Shown: piece by piece, positions 35,783 to 42,848 of the stretch | How positions within the stretch are numbered: position 1 is the stretch's first letter | Layout: each line of letters begins with the position of its first letter | Assembly: GCA_964293815.1 (NCBI GenBank) | Contig: CAXYYC010000024.1 | Location: 1 to 42,848 of the forward strand | Direction of reading: 5' to 3' | DNA: 42,848 nucleotides | From: CTSOIL-112 sp964293815 | GTDB lineage: Bacteria; Pseudomonadota; Gammaproteobacteria; Burkholderiales; Burkholderiaceae | Made by a program: the position numbers and the translations under genes | The notes under the pieces: model-generated | What the model was told of the DNA's origin: nothing | Database searches by the model: none | Seen by the model: only the letters and a program-made list of their open reading frames with translations

Positions 35783-35811
35783 ACTGTAAACGATTACACA
35801 TACATTGTCAA
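35783..35811 (-). promoter_or_regulatory. fru operon promoter with overlapping LacI-type operator
   Basis: On the minus strand: TTGACA (35806-35811), exactly 17 bases, TACAGT (35783-35788). The palindrome TGTAAACGATTACA (35785-35798) covers the -10 and most of the spacer. Its form TGTAA-NCGN-TTACA with a central CG is what LacI/GalR-family repressors bind. The likely binder is the LacI-family protein encoded divergently at 36090. The leader to fruB is about 50 bases. Confidence 0.75.
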
Positions 35812-36034
35812 CACATTTAATCAAAAAACTTCACGATTGTTACACAAGCATCCGAATCAACCACATATCGCTTCATTTTAGACAACACGTTTGGACGATA
35901 TACATAGAAATTGAGGTAAGTCTTTAGGCACTGAAACGCCTCGTTACTCAAAAAATACTCGAAAATTCAATCAATTAAGTCAATATTTTGTAAAAAAACC
36001 GATGGATTCTATCGCACGCAGGCACTCATTCGCT

Positions 36035-36040
36035 TATAAT
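36035..36040 (+). promoter_or_regulatory. Possible -10 of the LacI-family regulator gene
   Basis: A perfect TATAAT lies 50 bp before the ATG at 36090. No good -35 is seen at the right distance. The rest of 35812-36034 is AT-rich with no gene or further operator copy noticed. Confidence 0.35.
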
Positions 36041-36089
36041 TACAAGGAAATTATATATACCCAATCATTACTTAAAACAGAAATCGAGT

Positions 36090-37085
36090 ATGGCCAGCAT
36101 CAAAGACGTCGCTAAAGCCGCCGGAGTATCAACCGCCACCGTATCGCGCGTGATTGCCAATAAGGGCTACATCACCGACGAAAAACGTGAGTTGGTTTTG
36201 CGTGCCATTGCCGAACTGAACTACCGCCCGAATTTGATCGCGCGTAGCCTGCGTGCACAAACCAGCACCAAAATTGGGCTAATCGTTTCCGATATACGCA
36301 ACCCGTTTTTTACTGCCATCGCGCGCGCAGTTGAAGACGCCGCCTACGAGCGCGGCTACTCGATCATCATTTGTAACACCGACGAGAATCCCGAAAAAGA
36401 GCACATGTATCTGAATCTGATGCACGACGAAAACGTCGCTGGCATCATCTTTTCTCCGACCCAACAATTCGGCTCATCGCGCAAGCCCTACCGCGCGCAC
36501 ATGCCATTCGTCATCATTGACCGACGTGTTGATAACAACCCGAATTACGACACCGTTTTATTGGACAACATCGCATCGGCGTACAACCTGACCAAACACC
36601 TATTGGATCAAGGTTGTCAACGCTTGGTTGGCTTTTTCGGCGACACCAGTACCACCGGTTTTGACCGCCGCGAAGGTTTTGAACAGGCGATCAGAGACGC
36701 AGGCTTGGAGCACTACGGCGCGCACTTTATTGCTCCACGCATTGAACAAGGCTACCAAAGCACCTTGGAGCTGCTGCACAGCGGCGTCAAACCAGACGGC
36801 ATTTTCACCAGTAACAACCTCATAACCGTCGGCGCTTTTCAAGCCCTGCGCGCGCAAAATGTCCGTATTCCGCAAGACATCGCACTGGTTGGCTTTGACG
36901 AAACCACTTGGGGCAATGTGGTCGAACCGCCGCTGACCATCATCAGCCAGCCCACCGAAGAAATTGGCCGCTCAGCCATTGACCTGCTGTTTCAGCGCAT
37001 CGAAACCCCAACGCGTCCTTACAAAAAACTCATTTTGCAAGGCACGCTGCAAGTCAAACAGTCCAGCCTCAAGCTCGTCAAATAA
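36090..37085 (+). CDS. LacI-family transcriptional regulator, probably of the fru operon
   Basis: 331 residues. Helix-turn-helix at the extreme N-terminus (SIKDVAKAAGVSTATVSRVI, 3-22) followed by the hinge helix (NYRPNLIARSLR) and a periplasmic-binding-protein-like effector domain (IGLIVSDIRNPFFTAIA onward, VGFDETTWGNVVEPPLT near the end). It is divergent from fruB, and a LacI-type operator lies in the fruB promoter, so repression of fructose uptake relieved by a fructose phosphate is the likely role, as for FruR/Cra. The effector is not readable from the sequence, so no symbol is given. Confidence 0.88.
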   Translation: MASIKDVAKAAGVSTATVSRVIANKGYITDEKRELVLRAIAELNYRPNLIARSLRAQTSTKIGLIVSDIRNPFFTAIARAVEDAAYERGYSIIICNTDENPEKEHMYLNLMHDENVAGIIFSPTQQFGSSRKPYRAHMPFVIIDRRVDNNPNYDTVLLDNIASAYNLTKHLLDQGCQRLVGFFGDTSTTGFDRREGFEQAIRDAGLEHYGAHFIAPRIEQGYQSTLELLHSGVKPDGIFTSNNLITVGAFQALRAQNVRIPQDIALVGFDETTWGNVVEPPLTIISQPTEEIGRSAIDLLFQRIETPTRPYKKLILQGTLQVKQSSLKLVK

Positions 37086-37153
37086 ATACTTGCATCCGCC
37101 ACGCACACCCTATAGCATAGACATACAACACTCTATAGAGGATAGGAGGCAAT

Positions 37154-37456
37154 ATGTACTTTAACCGCCCGTGGTCCGACTGGATCGCCCAATACGAACA
37201 AAGCCATCAACACCCGATGAATCGCCTGACGCATACCTTCGGCATACCGTTGGTTGCGCTGTCCGTGGTGTTACTCATCCTCTCAATTTTTATGCCATCG
37301 CTGTGGCGTACTGGCGTGGCGCTATTTATCGTCGGCTGGATTTTTCAATTCATCGGCCATGCCTTTGAAGGCAAAAAACCCGAGTTCTTCAACGACTGGC
37401 GTTTTCTTTTTGTCGGCCTGCGCTGGTGGTTCATGAAAATCAGTGGCAAGGTTTAA
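37154..37456 (+). CDS. Mpo1-like (DUF962) small membrane protein
   Basis: 100 residues with the family layout: a conserved head WIAQYEQSHQHPMNRLTH, two hydrophobic helices (about 34-53 and 56-70) and GHAFEGKKPEFF between the last helix and the amphipathic tail. His residues in HQHPMNRLTH and GHAFEGKKP are those held to bind iron in yeast Mpo1, a fatty acid alpha-dioxygenase, but the function of bacterial members is not established. AGGAGG precedes the ATG. Convergent with dtd. Confidence 0.85.
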   Translation: MYFNRPWSDWIAQYEQSHQHPMNRLTHTFGIPLVALSVVLLILSIFMPSLWRTGVALFIVGWIFQFIGHAFEGKKPEFFNDWRFLFVGLRWWFMKISGKV

Positions 37457-37481
37457 AAAATCTGAGCGCCATCCATAAAAA

Positions 37482-37491
37482 AGCGTTCGAG
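37482..37491. repeat. Left flanking direct repeat of the MITE-like element
   Basis: AGCGTTCGAG, identical to 37685-37694. It is preceded by six A, as the left side of the terminator would have been before the insertion. Confidence 0.65.
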
Positions 37492-37684
37492 GAGGCTGCT
37501 GACAAAGTAGCACTTTTGCTTAAATAGAACTCCGTCATTCCCGCATGGTTTTAGCGGGAATCTATGTCGTTAATCTAACTAATTGTTTTTATTTGAATTT
37601 TTGGATACCCGCGTGCGTGGGTATGACGTCGTTTTTCTTATATTTTGTGCTGAATTTCAAAACTGGAGGTTTGTCAGCAGTCTG
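37492..37684. mobile_element. 193-bp MITE-like element inserted in a terminator
   Basis: Ends carry inverted CTGCTGACAAA (37496-37506) and TTTGTCAGCAG (37670-37680). Inside are two palindromes: ATTCCCGC/GCGGGAAT (37537-37544, 37554-37561) and ATACCCGC/GTGGGTAT (37605-37612, 37617-37624). These belong together as inverted CGTCATWCCC units, a type of palindromic repeat common in beta- and gammaproteobacteria (for example the Neisseria dRS3 type). No coding capacity. Flanked by a 10-bp direct repeat that repeats one arm of the terminator. Ends, palindromes and duplication are seen; mobility is inferred. Confidence 0.65.
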
Positions 37685-37711
37685 AGCGTTCGAGAAGTCG
37701 AACGCTTTTTT
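37685..37711 (+). terminator. Terminator between the Mpo1-like gene and dtd, rebuilt after insertion
   Basis: AGCGTTCGA (37685-37693), GAAG, TCGAACGCT (37698-37706) and six T (37706-37711). For the plus strand it is complete. For the minus strand (dtd) the T tract that should follow is now beyond the MITE at 37476-37481, so termination of tyrS-dtd may be weakened. Confidence 0.8.
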
Positions 37712-37727
37712 GACAACGAAACACCGA

Positions 37728-38189
37728 TTACTCCGGCTTGACCTGCAACCAAAACGTCACCGGCCCATCGTTCACCAACGATACCTGCATATCCGCGGCA
37801 AATTCGCCGGTTTGCACAACGCTGTGGGCTTTTTTGGCCTGCGTTACCCAATCCTCATACAAAGATTTCGCCAAATCCGGTGATGCGGCAGGCGTGAAAC
37901 TCGCGCGTGTGCCGCTATTCGTGTCCGCTGCCAAGGTGAACTGAGATACGATCAGCAAGCCACCATGTGCGCCGTTGCCATCGAGATTCTGCACCGAGCG
38001 ATTCATCTTGCCCGCGTCATCCGAAAAAACCCGATACGCCAATACCTTTTTCAGTAATTTCTCGCCAATCAGCGGTGTATCGTTTTTTTCCGCACACAGC
38101 AAGACCAAAAGACCTTGGTCAATTTGCCCCGTGATGCGCTCCTCAACGGTGACGGAGGCGCGTTTGACGCGTTGAATCAGTGCGATCAT
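37728..38189 (-). CDS. dtd: D-aminoacyl-tRNA deacylase
   Basis: Removes D-amino acids (and glycine from tRNA-Ala) from mischarged tRNAs. 153 residues with both catalytic signatures: SQFTLAAD (82-89) and NDGPVTF (140-146, the cross-subunit Gly-cisPro loop). Its ATG is 2 bp after the tyrS stop, so tyrS-dtd is an operon; this fits, because TyrRS misacylation with D-Tyr is a known source of substrate. Confidence 0.96.
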   Translation of the reverse strand: MIALIQRVKRASVTVEERITGQIDQGLLVLLCAEKNDTPLIGEKLLKKVLAYRVFSDDAGKMNRSVQNLDGNGAHGGLLIVSQFTLAADTNSGTRASFTPAASPDLAKSLYEDWVTQAKKAHSVVQTGEFAADMQVSLVNDGPVTFWLQVKPE

Positions 38190-38191
38190 GA

Positions 38192-39457
38192 TTAATGATG
38201 CACCACGGTCACTTTGGCAAATCGTCGTTTGCCAACCTGAATCACATATTCGCCCGCAGGCAAACGCAGTTGTTTGTCTTTCACCGTTTCCCCGTCGATT
38301 TTACAGCCGCCTTGGTCAATCGCGCGATTGCCTTCGGATGAGCTGGCAACGAGACCCGCCGCTTTGAGCAACGCACCCAACGGCATACCTTCGGCATCCA
38401 CTTCAACCGTCACGCTTTCAATGTCATCGGGAATGCCGCCTTTGGCGCGGTGGTTAAATGCAGCCAATGCGTCTTCTGCGGCTTGCTGATTGTGAAAACG
38501 TGCGACGATTTCCTGCGCGAGCAATACTTTAATGTCGCGCGGATTGCGTCCGTCGGCAACTTCTTGTTTGTATTGCGCAATTTGTTCGATTGAGACAAAC
38601 GACAGCAGCTCGTACCATGTCCACATCATGTCGTCGGAAATGCTCATGACTTTGCCAAACATCTCATTCGGCGCCTCGGTAATGCCGATGTAGTTGTTTT
38701 TCGATTTGGACATTTTGTCCACACCGTCCAAGCCGACGAGCAGCGGCATGGTGAGGATACATTGCGGCTCTTGACCGTATTCTTTTTGCAATTCGCGCCC
38801 GACGAGCAGGTTGAATTTTTGATCCGTTCCACCCAGTTCGATGTCGGATTTGAGCGCCACCGAGTCGTAGCCCTGCATCAATGGGTATAAAAATTCGTGT
38901 ACGGAAATCGGCACGCCGCCTTTGTAACGTTTGGTGAAATCCTCACGCTCCAGCATCCGCGCGACGGTGTAGCGCGAAGCGAGCTGAATCATGCCACGCG
39001 CGCCCAGAGGATCGCACCATTCGGAGTTGTAGCGGATTTCAGTTTTATCTTTATCCAAAATCAAGCTGGCTTGCTCATAATACGTCTTCGCATTCGCCTC
39101 GATCTGCTCGCGCGTCAGCGGCGGACGCGTCGCATTGCGCCCCGACGGATCGCCAATCATAGAGGTAAAATCGCCAATCAAGAAAATCACGGTGTGCCCT
39201 AAATCCTGCAATTGACGCAATTTATTCAGCACCACCGTATGTCCCAAATGAATGTCCGGCGCAGTCGGATCCAAGCCCAACTTGATGCGCAACGGCACAC
39301 CGGTCGCCGCGCTGCGCGCCAATTTTTGCACCCACTCAGTTTCCACCAGTAGTTCATCGCAGCCACGTTTGGTCACGGCGAGCGCGTGCTGAACCGCGTC
39401 GGTGATGGGGTATTGGGGTGGCGTATTATCCGTTGCAGAAAGCGTTTGCTCAGTCAT
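38192..39457 (-). CDS. tyrS: Tyrosyl-tRNA synthetase
   Basis: Class I synthetase charging tRNA-Tyr. From ATG 39457 it has 421 residues: HLGH (70-73, the HIGH motif), KMSKS (248-252), and a C-terminal S4-type RNA-binding domain (about 350-418). The frame extends upstream to 39622, through sequence that overlaps the divergent anmK leader and looks non-coding; CAGG six bases before ATG 39457 supports this start, while ATG 39472 lacks one. The enzyme looks like the TyrRS type common in betaproteobacteria. Confidence 0.94.
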   Translation of the reverse strand: MTEQTLSATDNTPPQYPITDAVQHALAVTKRGCDELLVETEWVQKLARSAATGVPLRIKLGLDPTAPDIHLGHTVVLNKLRQLQDLGHTVIFLIGDFTSMIGDPSGRNATRPPLTREQIEANAKTYYEQASLILDKDKTEIRYNSEWCDPLGARGMIQLASRYTVARMLEREDFTKRYKGGVPISVHEFLYPLMQGYDSVALKSDIELGGTDQKFNLLVGRELQKEYGQEPQCILTMPLLVGLDGVDKMSKSKNNYIGITEAPNEMFGKVMSISDDMMWTWYELLSFVSIEQIAQYKQEVADGRNPRDIKVLLAQEIVARFHNQQAAEDALAAFNHRAKGGIPDDIESVTVEVDAEGMPLGALLKAAGLVASSSEGNRAIDQGGCKIDGETVKDKQLRLPAGEYVIQVGKRRFAKVTVVHH

Positions 39458-39579
39458 TTGAAACCTGTTCATGATTGATTTGAAAGGCGTTATTGTACCA
39501 ACTTGCGTCTCAAAATGCCTCGCCAATTGCGTCCAGCCAGCGCATCGCTGGTACAATAAATGCAACGGAGGAAACGGCA

Positions 39580-40701
39580 ATGAGCACGACAAAAAACACC
39601 CAAATCTACATCGGTGTGACATCCGGTACGAGCTTGGATGGCTCGGATGCAGTCGCTTTAGCAGTCACCAAGCAGTTCAAACGAGTGGATTACAACGTTT
39701 TGGACACGCACAGCGTGACGTTTGAACCCGATCTGCGCGCGGCCTGCTTGCGCTTGCAAAATCCCTCAACCAACGAATTGCATGAGGCGCAATTGGTCGC
39801 GTTGCGTTTGACCGATGTGTATGTCAACAGCATTCAAGGTCTGCTGGATAAGCTCAAACTCGGCGCCGAGCAAATTACCGCTGTCGGCGTGCATGGCCAG
39901 ACGATTCGCCACCGCCCCGAGTTGGGCTTTTCGGTGCAACTGAACCAACCCGCGCGCATCGCCGAACAGGCCCAAATCACCGTCGTGTCTGATTTCCGCG
40001 CACGCGATATTGCCGCAGGTGGACAAGGCGCACCGCTGGCTCCCGCGTTTCACGACACGCTGTGGCGCAGCCCGCAGAAAAACCGCGTGGTGCTGAATAT
40101 CGGCGGCTTTGCCAACATCAGCGTGCTCAATATTGACACCGACACCTTTGGCTTTGACACCGGCCCGGGCAATGCACTGATGGACGCATGGATTGCGCGT
40201 CACCAGCATGTGAACTACGACTGTAACGGCGAATGGGCTGCGCTGGGCAAAGTCCAAGCCGAATTACTCAACGCACTGCTTGCCGACCCCTATTTCGCAC
40301 AAACATACCCAAAAAGCACTGGACGCGAACATTTTGACCTCAACTGGTTGGAGGCGAAACTGGCGCAATGCGACACACTTGAACCCGCCGATGTGCAAGC
40401 CACATTACTCGAACTCACCGCACGCAGTGCGACCAACGCCATCCGCAACGCCAGCCCGCATTGCGACGAAGTCATCGTCGCCGGTGGCGGCGCATACAAC
40501 GCCTACCTGATGGACGCCTTGCGCGCGCACCTATCGTGCGACGTCACCGACTCCGAGCACTACGGCATTCACCCGATCAGCGTTGATGGCGCCGCATTCG
40601 CATGGCTCGCCTACCGCACCATGACCGCACAAAGCGGTAATTTACCCGCCGCCACAGGCGCGCGCAGCACACGGATACTCGGCAGCATCACCCCAAAATA
40701 A
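39580..40701 (+). CDS. anmK: Anhydro-N-acetylmuramic acid kinase
   Basis: Opens and phosphorylates 1,6-anhydroMurNAc recovered from the cell wall, giving MurNAc 6-phosphate. 373 residues from ATG 39580, which has GGAGG eight bases upstream; the frame is open to 39493 but with no site. ATP-binding loop GVTSGTSLDGSD (12-23), GVHGQTIRHRP, and NIGGFANISVL followed by FDTGPGNALMD, the region with the catalytic aspartate. Divergent from tyrS, a neighbourhood known in betaproteobacteria. Confidence 0.95.
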   Translation: MSTTKNTQIYIGVTSGTSLDGSDAVALAVTKQFKRVDYNVLDTHSVTFEPDLRAACLRLQNPSTNELHEAQLVALRLTDVYVNSIQGLLDKLKLGAEQITAVGVHGQTIRHRPELGFSVQLNQPARIAEQAQITVVSDFRARDIAAGGQGAPLAPAFHDTLWRSPQKNRVVLNIGGFANISVLNIDTDTFGFDTGPGNALMDAWIARHQHVNYDCNGEWAALGKVQAELLNALLADPYFAQTYPKSTGREHFDLNWLEAKLAQCDTLEPADVQATLLELTARSATNAIRNASPHCDEVIVAGGGAYNAYLMDALRAHLSCDVTDSEHYGIHPISVDGAAFAWLAYRTMTAQSGNLPAATGARSTRILGSITPK

Positions 40702-40762
40702 ACGCGGACAAACCACCTTTGGTGCTAAAATTGCGCTCAATTTTTAACTCCACTCTGACATC

Positions 40763-41437
40763 ATGAACCAAAACGAACTCAAACAACTCGTCGCGCAAAA
40801 AGCCATCGAATACGTCCCACACAACGCCATCATCGGCGTCGGCACCGGCTCCACCGCCGACCTATTCATCGACGAACTGGCTAAAATTAAGGACAACATC
40901 ATCGGTGCGATTGCCAGCTCCAACCGCACCGCCGAACGTTTGGCAAGCTACGGCATCAAAGTATTTGACGTCAACGAAGTGCGTGAAGTCCCTGTCTACA
41001 TTGACGGCGCAGACGAAATCGACCCACGCGGCTACATGATCAAAGGCGGTGGCGCAGCCCACACCCGCGAAAAAATCTGCGCCTCGGTCGCACAGAAATT
41101 CATCTGCATCGCCGACGCGAGTAAAGAAGTTGATGTACTGGGCAAATTCCCCCTACCGGTTGAAATCGTCCCGCTCGCGCGCGAAGCCGTCGCGCGACGC
41201 TTGGCGGCGATGGGCGGCCTACCGATTTGGCGTGTCAAAGACGACGCGCCGATTGTCACCGACAACGGCTGTCACATTCTCGATGTACACGGTTTACAGA
41301 TTACCGACCCGCTCGCGCTCGAACGCGAACTCACCCTAATTCCGGGCGTCCTCACGGTCGGTATTTTCGCCCAACAACCCGCACACGTCGCCCTCATCGC
41401 CACAGCGGATGGGGTGAAAGAGCGGGTTTATCGTTAA
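40763..41437 (+). CDS. rpiA: Ribose-5-phosphate isomerase A
   Basis: Interconverts ribose 5-phosphate and ribulose 5-phosphate in the pentose phosphate pathway. 224 residues with GVGTGSTADLF (25-35), DGADEID (81-87, Asp81) and KGGGAAHTREK (94-104, catalytic Glu103). It follows anmK by about 60 bp on the same strand; no strong ribosome site is seen (CTCTGACATC before the ATG). Ends at a terminator. Confidence 0.96.
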   Translation: MNQNELKQLVAQKAIEYVPHNAIIGVGTGSTADLFIDELAKIKDNIIGAIASSNRTAERLASYGIKVFDVNEVREVPVYIDGADEIDPRGYMIKGGGAAHTREKICASVAQKFICIADASKEVDVLGKFPLPVEIVPLAREAVARRLAAMGGLPIWRVKDDAPIVTDNGCHILDVHGLQITDPLALERELTLIPGVLTVGIFAQQPAHVALIATADGVKERVYR

Positions 41438-41442
41438 ATCCA

Positions 41443-41463
41443 AAAGGCGCACGGTGCGCCTTT
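41443..41463 (+). terminator. Terminator after rpiA
   Basis: AAAGGCGC (41443-41450), loop ACGGT, GCGCCTTT (41456-41463), followed by AGTTTTA. Confidence 0.75.
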
Positions 41464-41565
41464 AGTTTTATGAAGAATAGTTAATATCAAACTCGACGGT
41501 GACAATGGAGATTAGAGGAGTTACCATCCTTTGCAGCGCCTTGTTATGCCAAATTGCGAACCTCA

Positions 41566-42822
41566 TCATTTTTCAGGCTTTTCAAACATCATCTTACCAA
41601 TCCTCCAAATTGACTGCCCAACATTGGAAATCAATTGCTGACCTTGTCTTAAAAACGAAATGTCATCGTCAATTCCTGCAAGCTTTAAGGCTTCTTCGAT
41701 CTTTGAACTTGTGGGGTGCGCATCGCCTACTCGCATATCATAAGTGCCAATAATTGGGCCAAAGACCTTTCGAGCAGTATCATCACCAACTTTCTGGGAT
41801 AGTACGTCTTGTAATAACTTGTTTGAGCCAAGTTTATCTTTATCTGAATGTGTTGATAAATTCCTTAATTCTTTGACATTCAGCCGATCAGAGAAAACAC
41901 GCACAATTTCTTTTGCCAGCCTTAGCAGTGACGCCTGATCTTTACTATCGAATCTGGATATTTTCTTGAAAAATTCTTCCCGGCTTAATTCATGAGAGAA
42001 AAGAGAAATATTAAAATCTTGCTTAAATCCATTCTCAAGCAAGCGCATAACTTCGAAAAGTAGCTCCTCTGCAGCAAGAGTCGATGCAGGTTGAGATTTC
42101 ACTTGAGAATCTAACAATTCACTGGAAACCTTGCCTTCGGGAACCACATTATGAGCCGCCCATAAGTACTGCTCCCATGACGGGAGACGGGCGATATCAT
42201 AGGCATATACAGTTATCAGGTCCGCTGAGTTTATTCCAAAGTGAACCGAGTAACCGGACGTGGATTTAATGGAACCAGTTTCGGCTGTGTACCATTCAAG
42301 TGAGAAGCCTCGAAGCCCCAATAATTCATTTACAATACTTGAACGAAACCACAGCCATCTACCAACGTCTTCATTTTTTAGCTCAAATGATGCTATGCGT
42401 GTACTATCTGTTTCGACTATGAATTGAGGTAAATTTGTATCAAGGTCACCTCTAACGCGCTTGCTTATGCCTTGGTTCTCAATCCATTCATCCCGCCAAA
42501 ATTCTCCTTCCACCTGAAAGCCATCATAGCCAGACTTGTTTCCCTCGGAGCTTTCATAATCAGTATTATTATTTGTTTCAGGCTCCAGCACAGGAGCGTC
42601 TTCCTCCTCATCCACATCTGTTCGCCAAACACGAAACATTGCCCAGCTTCCACCAAATACATCATTTAAATTGCGAATAAGTAGCTCATATCGGCCGCCA
42701 TCCCTCTCTTCTTGATGGCTTTCCAAACCAACATATTCACTATCTTCGAGCGTTGGTACATTCTCCACTCTTTGGTAATAGTACGATAGTTTTAAGGTAA
42801 TACCCCCTAAAAAAGCCAGCAC
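41566..42822 (-). CDS. Protein of unknown function, possibly 5'-truncated
   Basis: I do not recognise this protein. The open frame gives 418 residues from a GTG at 42822, directly after an in-frame stop. It is soluble, acidic (DVDEEEDAPVLEPE near 70-84), with a helical C-terminal half and a conserved-looking tail RVGDAHPTSSKIEEALKLAGID. Codon use is more AT-rich than that of anmK and rpiA, suggesting acquired DNA. No ribosome site is seen before the GTG, and the first 10 or so residues come from a stretch (42799-42848) that looks like an insertion-sequence end, so the native start may have been lost. It stands alone on the minus strand, convergent with rpiA. Confidence 0.6.
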   Translation of the reverse strand: MLAFLGGITLKLSYYYQRVENVPTLEDSEYVGLESHQEERDGGRYELLIRNLNDVFGGSWAMFRVWRTDVDEEEDAPVLEPETNNNTDYESSEGNKSGYDGFQVEGEFWRDEWIENQGISKRVRGDLDTNLPQFIVETDSTRIASFELKNEDVGRWLWFRSSIVNELLGLRGFSLEWYTAETGSIKSTSGYSVHFGINSADLITVYAYDIARLPSWEQYLWAAHNVVPEGKVSSELLDSQVKSQPASTLAAEELLFEVMRLLENGFKQDFNISLFSHELSREEFFKKISRFDSKDQASLLRLAKEIVRVFSDRLNVKELRNLSTHSDKDKLGSNKLLQDVLSQKVGDDTARKVFGPIIGTYDMRVGDAHPTSSKIEEALKLAGIDDDISFLRQGQQLISNVGQSIWRIGKMMFEKPEK

Positions 42823-42848
42823 CTAAAAGTAGAACCCTTTAAACTAAC

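Overview
The window looks like a chromosome segment of a betaproteobacterium, probably Burkholderiales, with moderate GC. The block trpA-accD-folC-SPOR protein-purF-PLP enzyme and the block aroQ/accB-accC-prmA are both gene orders known from that group. No rRNA or tRNA gene was seen, so the genus cannot be named.

Layout. 262-7436 (minus strand): PLP-dependent Cys/Met enzyme, purF, SPOR-domain protein, folC, accD, trpA, with two clear terminators; cvpA, usual between the SPOR gene and purF, is absent. 7694-9355: fadD. 9449-12448 (minus): prmA, accC, accB. 12794-21087: a foreign, AT-richer block with hsdM, hsdS, hsdR and an ISL3-type transposase in one plus-strand operon. 21125-23522 (minus): aroQ, then barstar, a barnase-like RNase and a PEBP protein. 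23884-30694: the 2-methylcitrate cycle set prpB, prpC, acnD and prpF, interrupted by a minus-strand hypoxanthine-DNA glycosylase. 30764-35725 (minus): fructose PTS operon fruB (EIIA-HPr-EI), fruK, a separate EIIB and a separate EIIC, with a divergent LacI-family regulator at 36090. 37154-41437: Mpo1-like membrane protein, dtd, tyrS, anmK, rpiA. 41566-42822: an unrecognised protein at the window edge.

Main discovery. The type I restriction-modification block is not just next to a transposase: it lies inside one transposon. Its ends at 12794 and 21087 are inverted repeats with 13 identical outer bases (GGCTATTTGCATT) and about 20 of 24 matching overall. They are directly bounded by the same 8-bp sequence TTTATTTT (12786-12793 and 21088-21095), the duplication length known for ISL3-family transposition. 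The element (8294 bp) split aroQ from accB. Its left end holds four copies, and its right end one inverted copy, of a 19-bp motif TTTGCA-N3-TAAGGTTGAA. Copies 3 and 4 overlap the predicted hsdM promoter and start region, suggesting that one protein, perhaps the transposase, both recognises the ends and controls the operon.

Other points of interest: a 193-bp MITE-like element inserted in a bidirectional terminator between the Mpo1-like gene and dtd; a barnase-like RNase with a lipobox, paired with barstar; and a near-perfect fru promoter with a LacI-type operator across its -10 and spacer.
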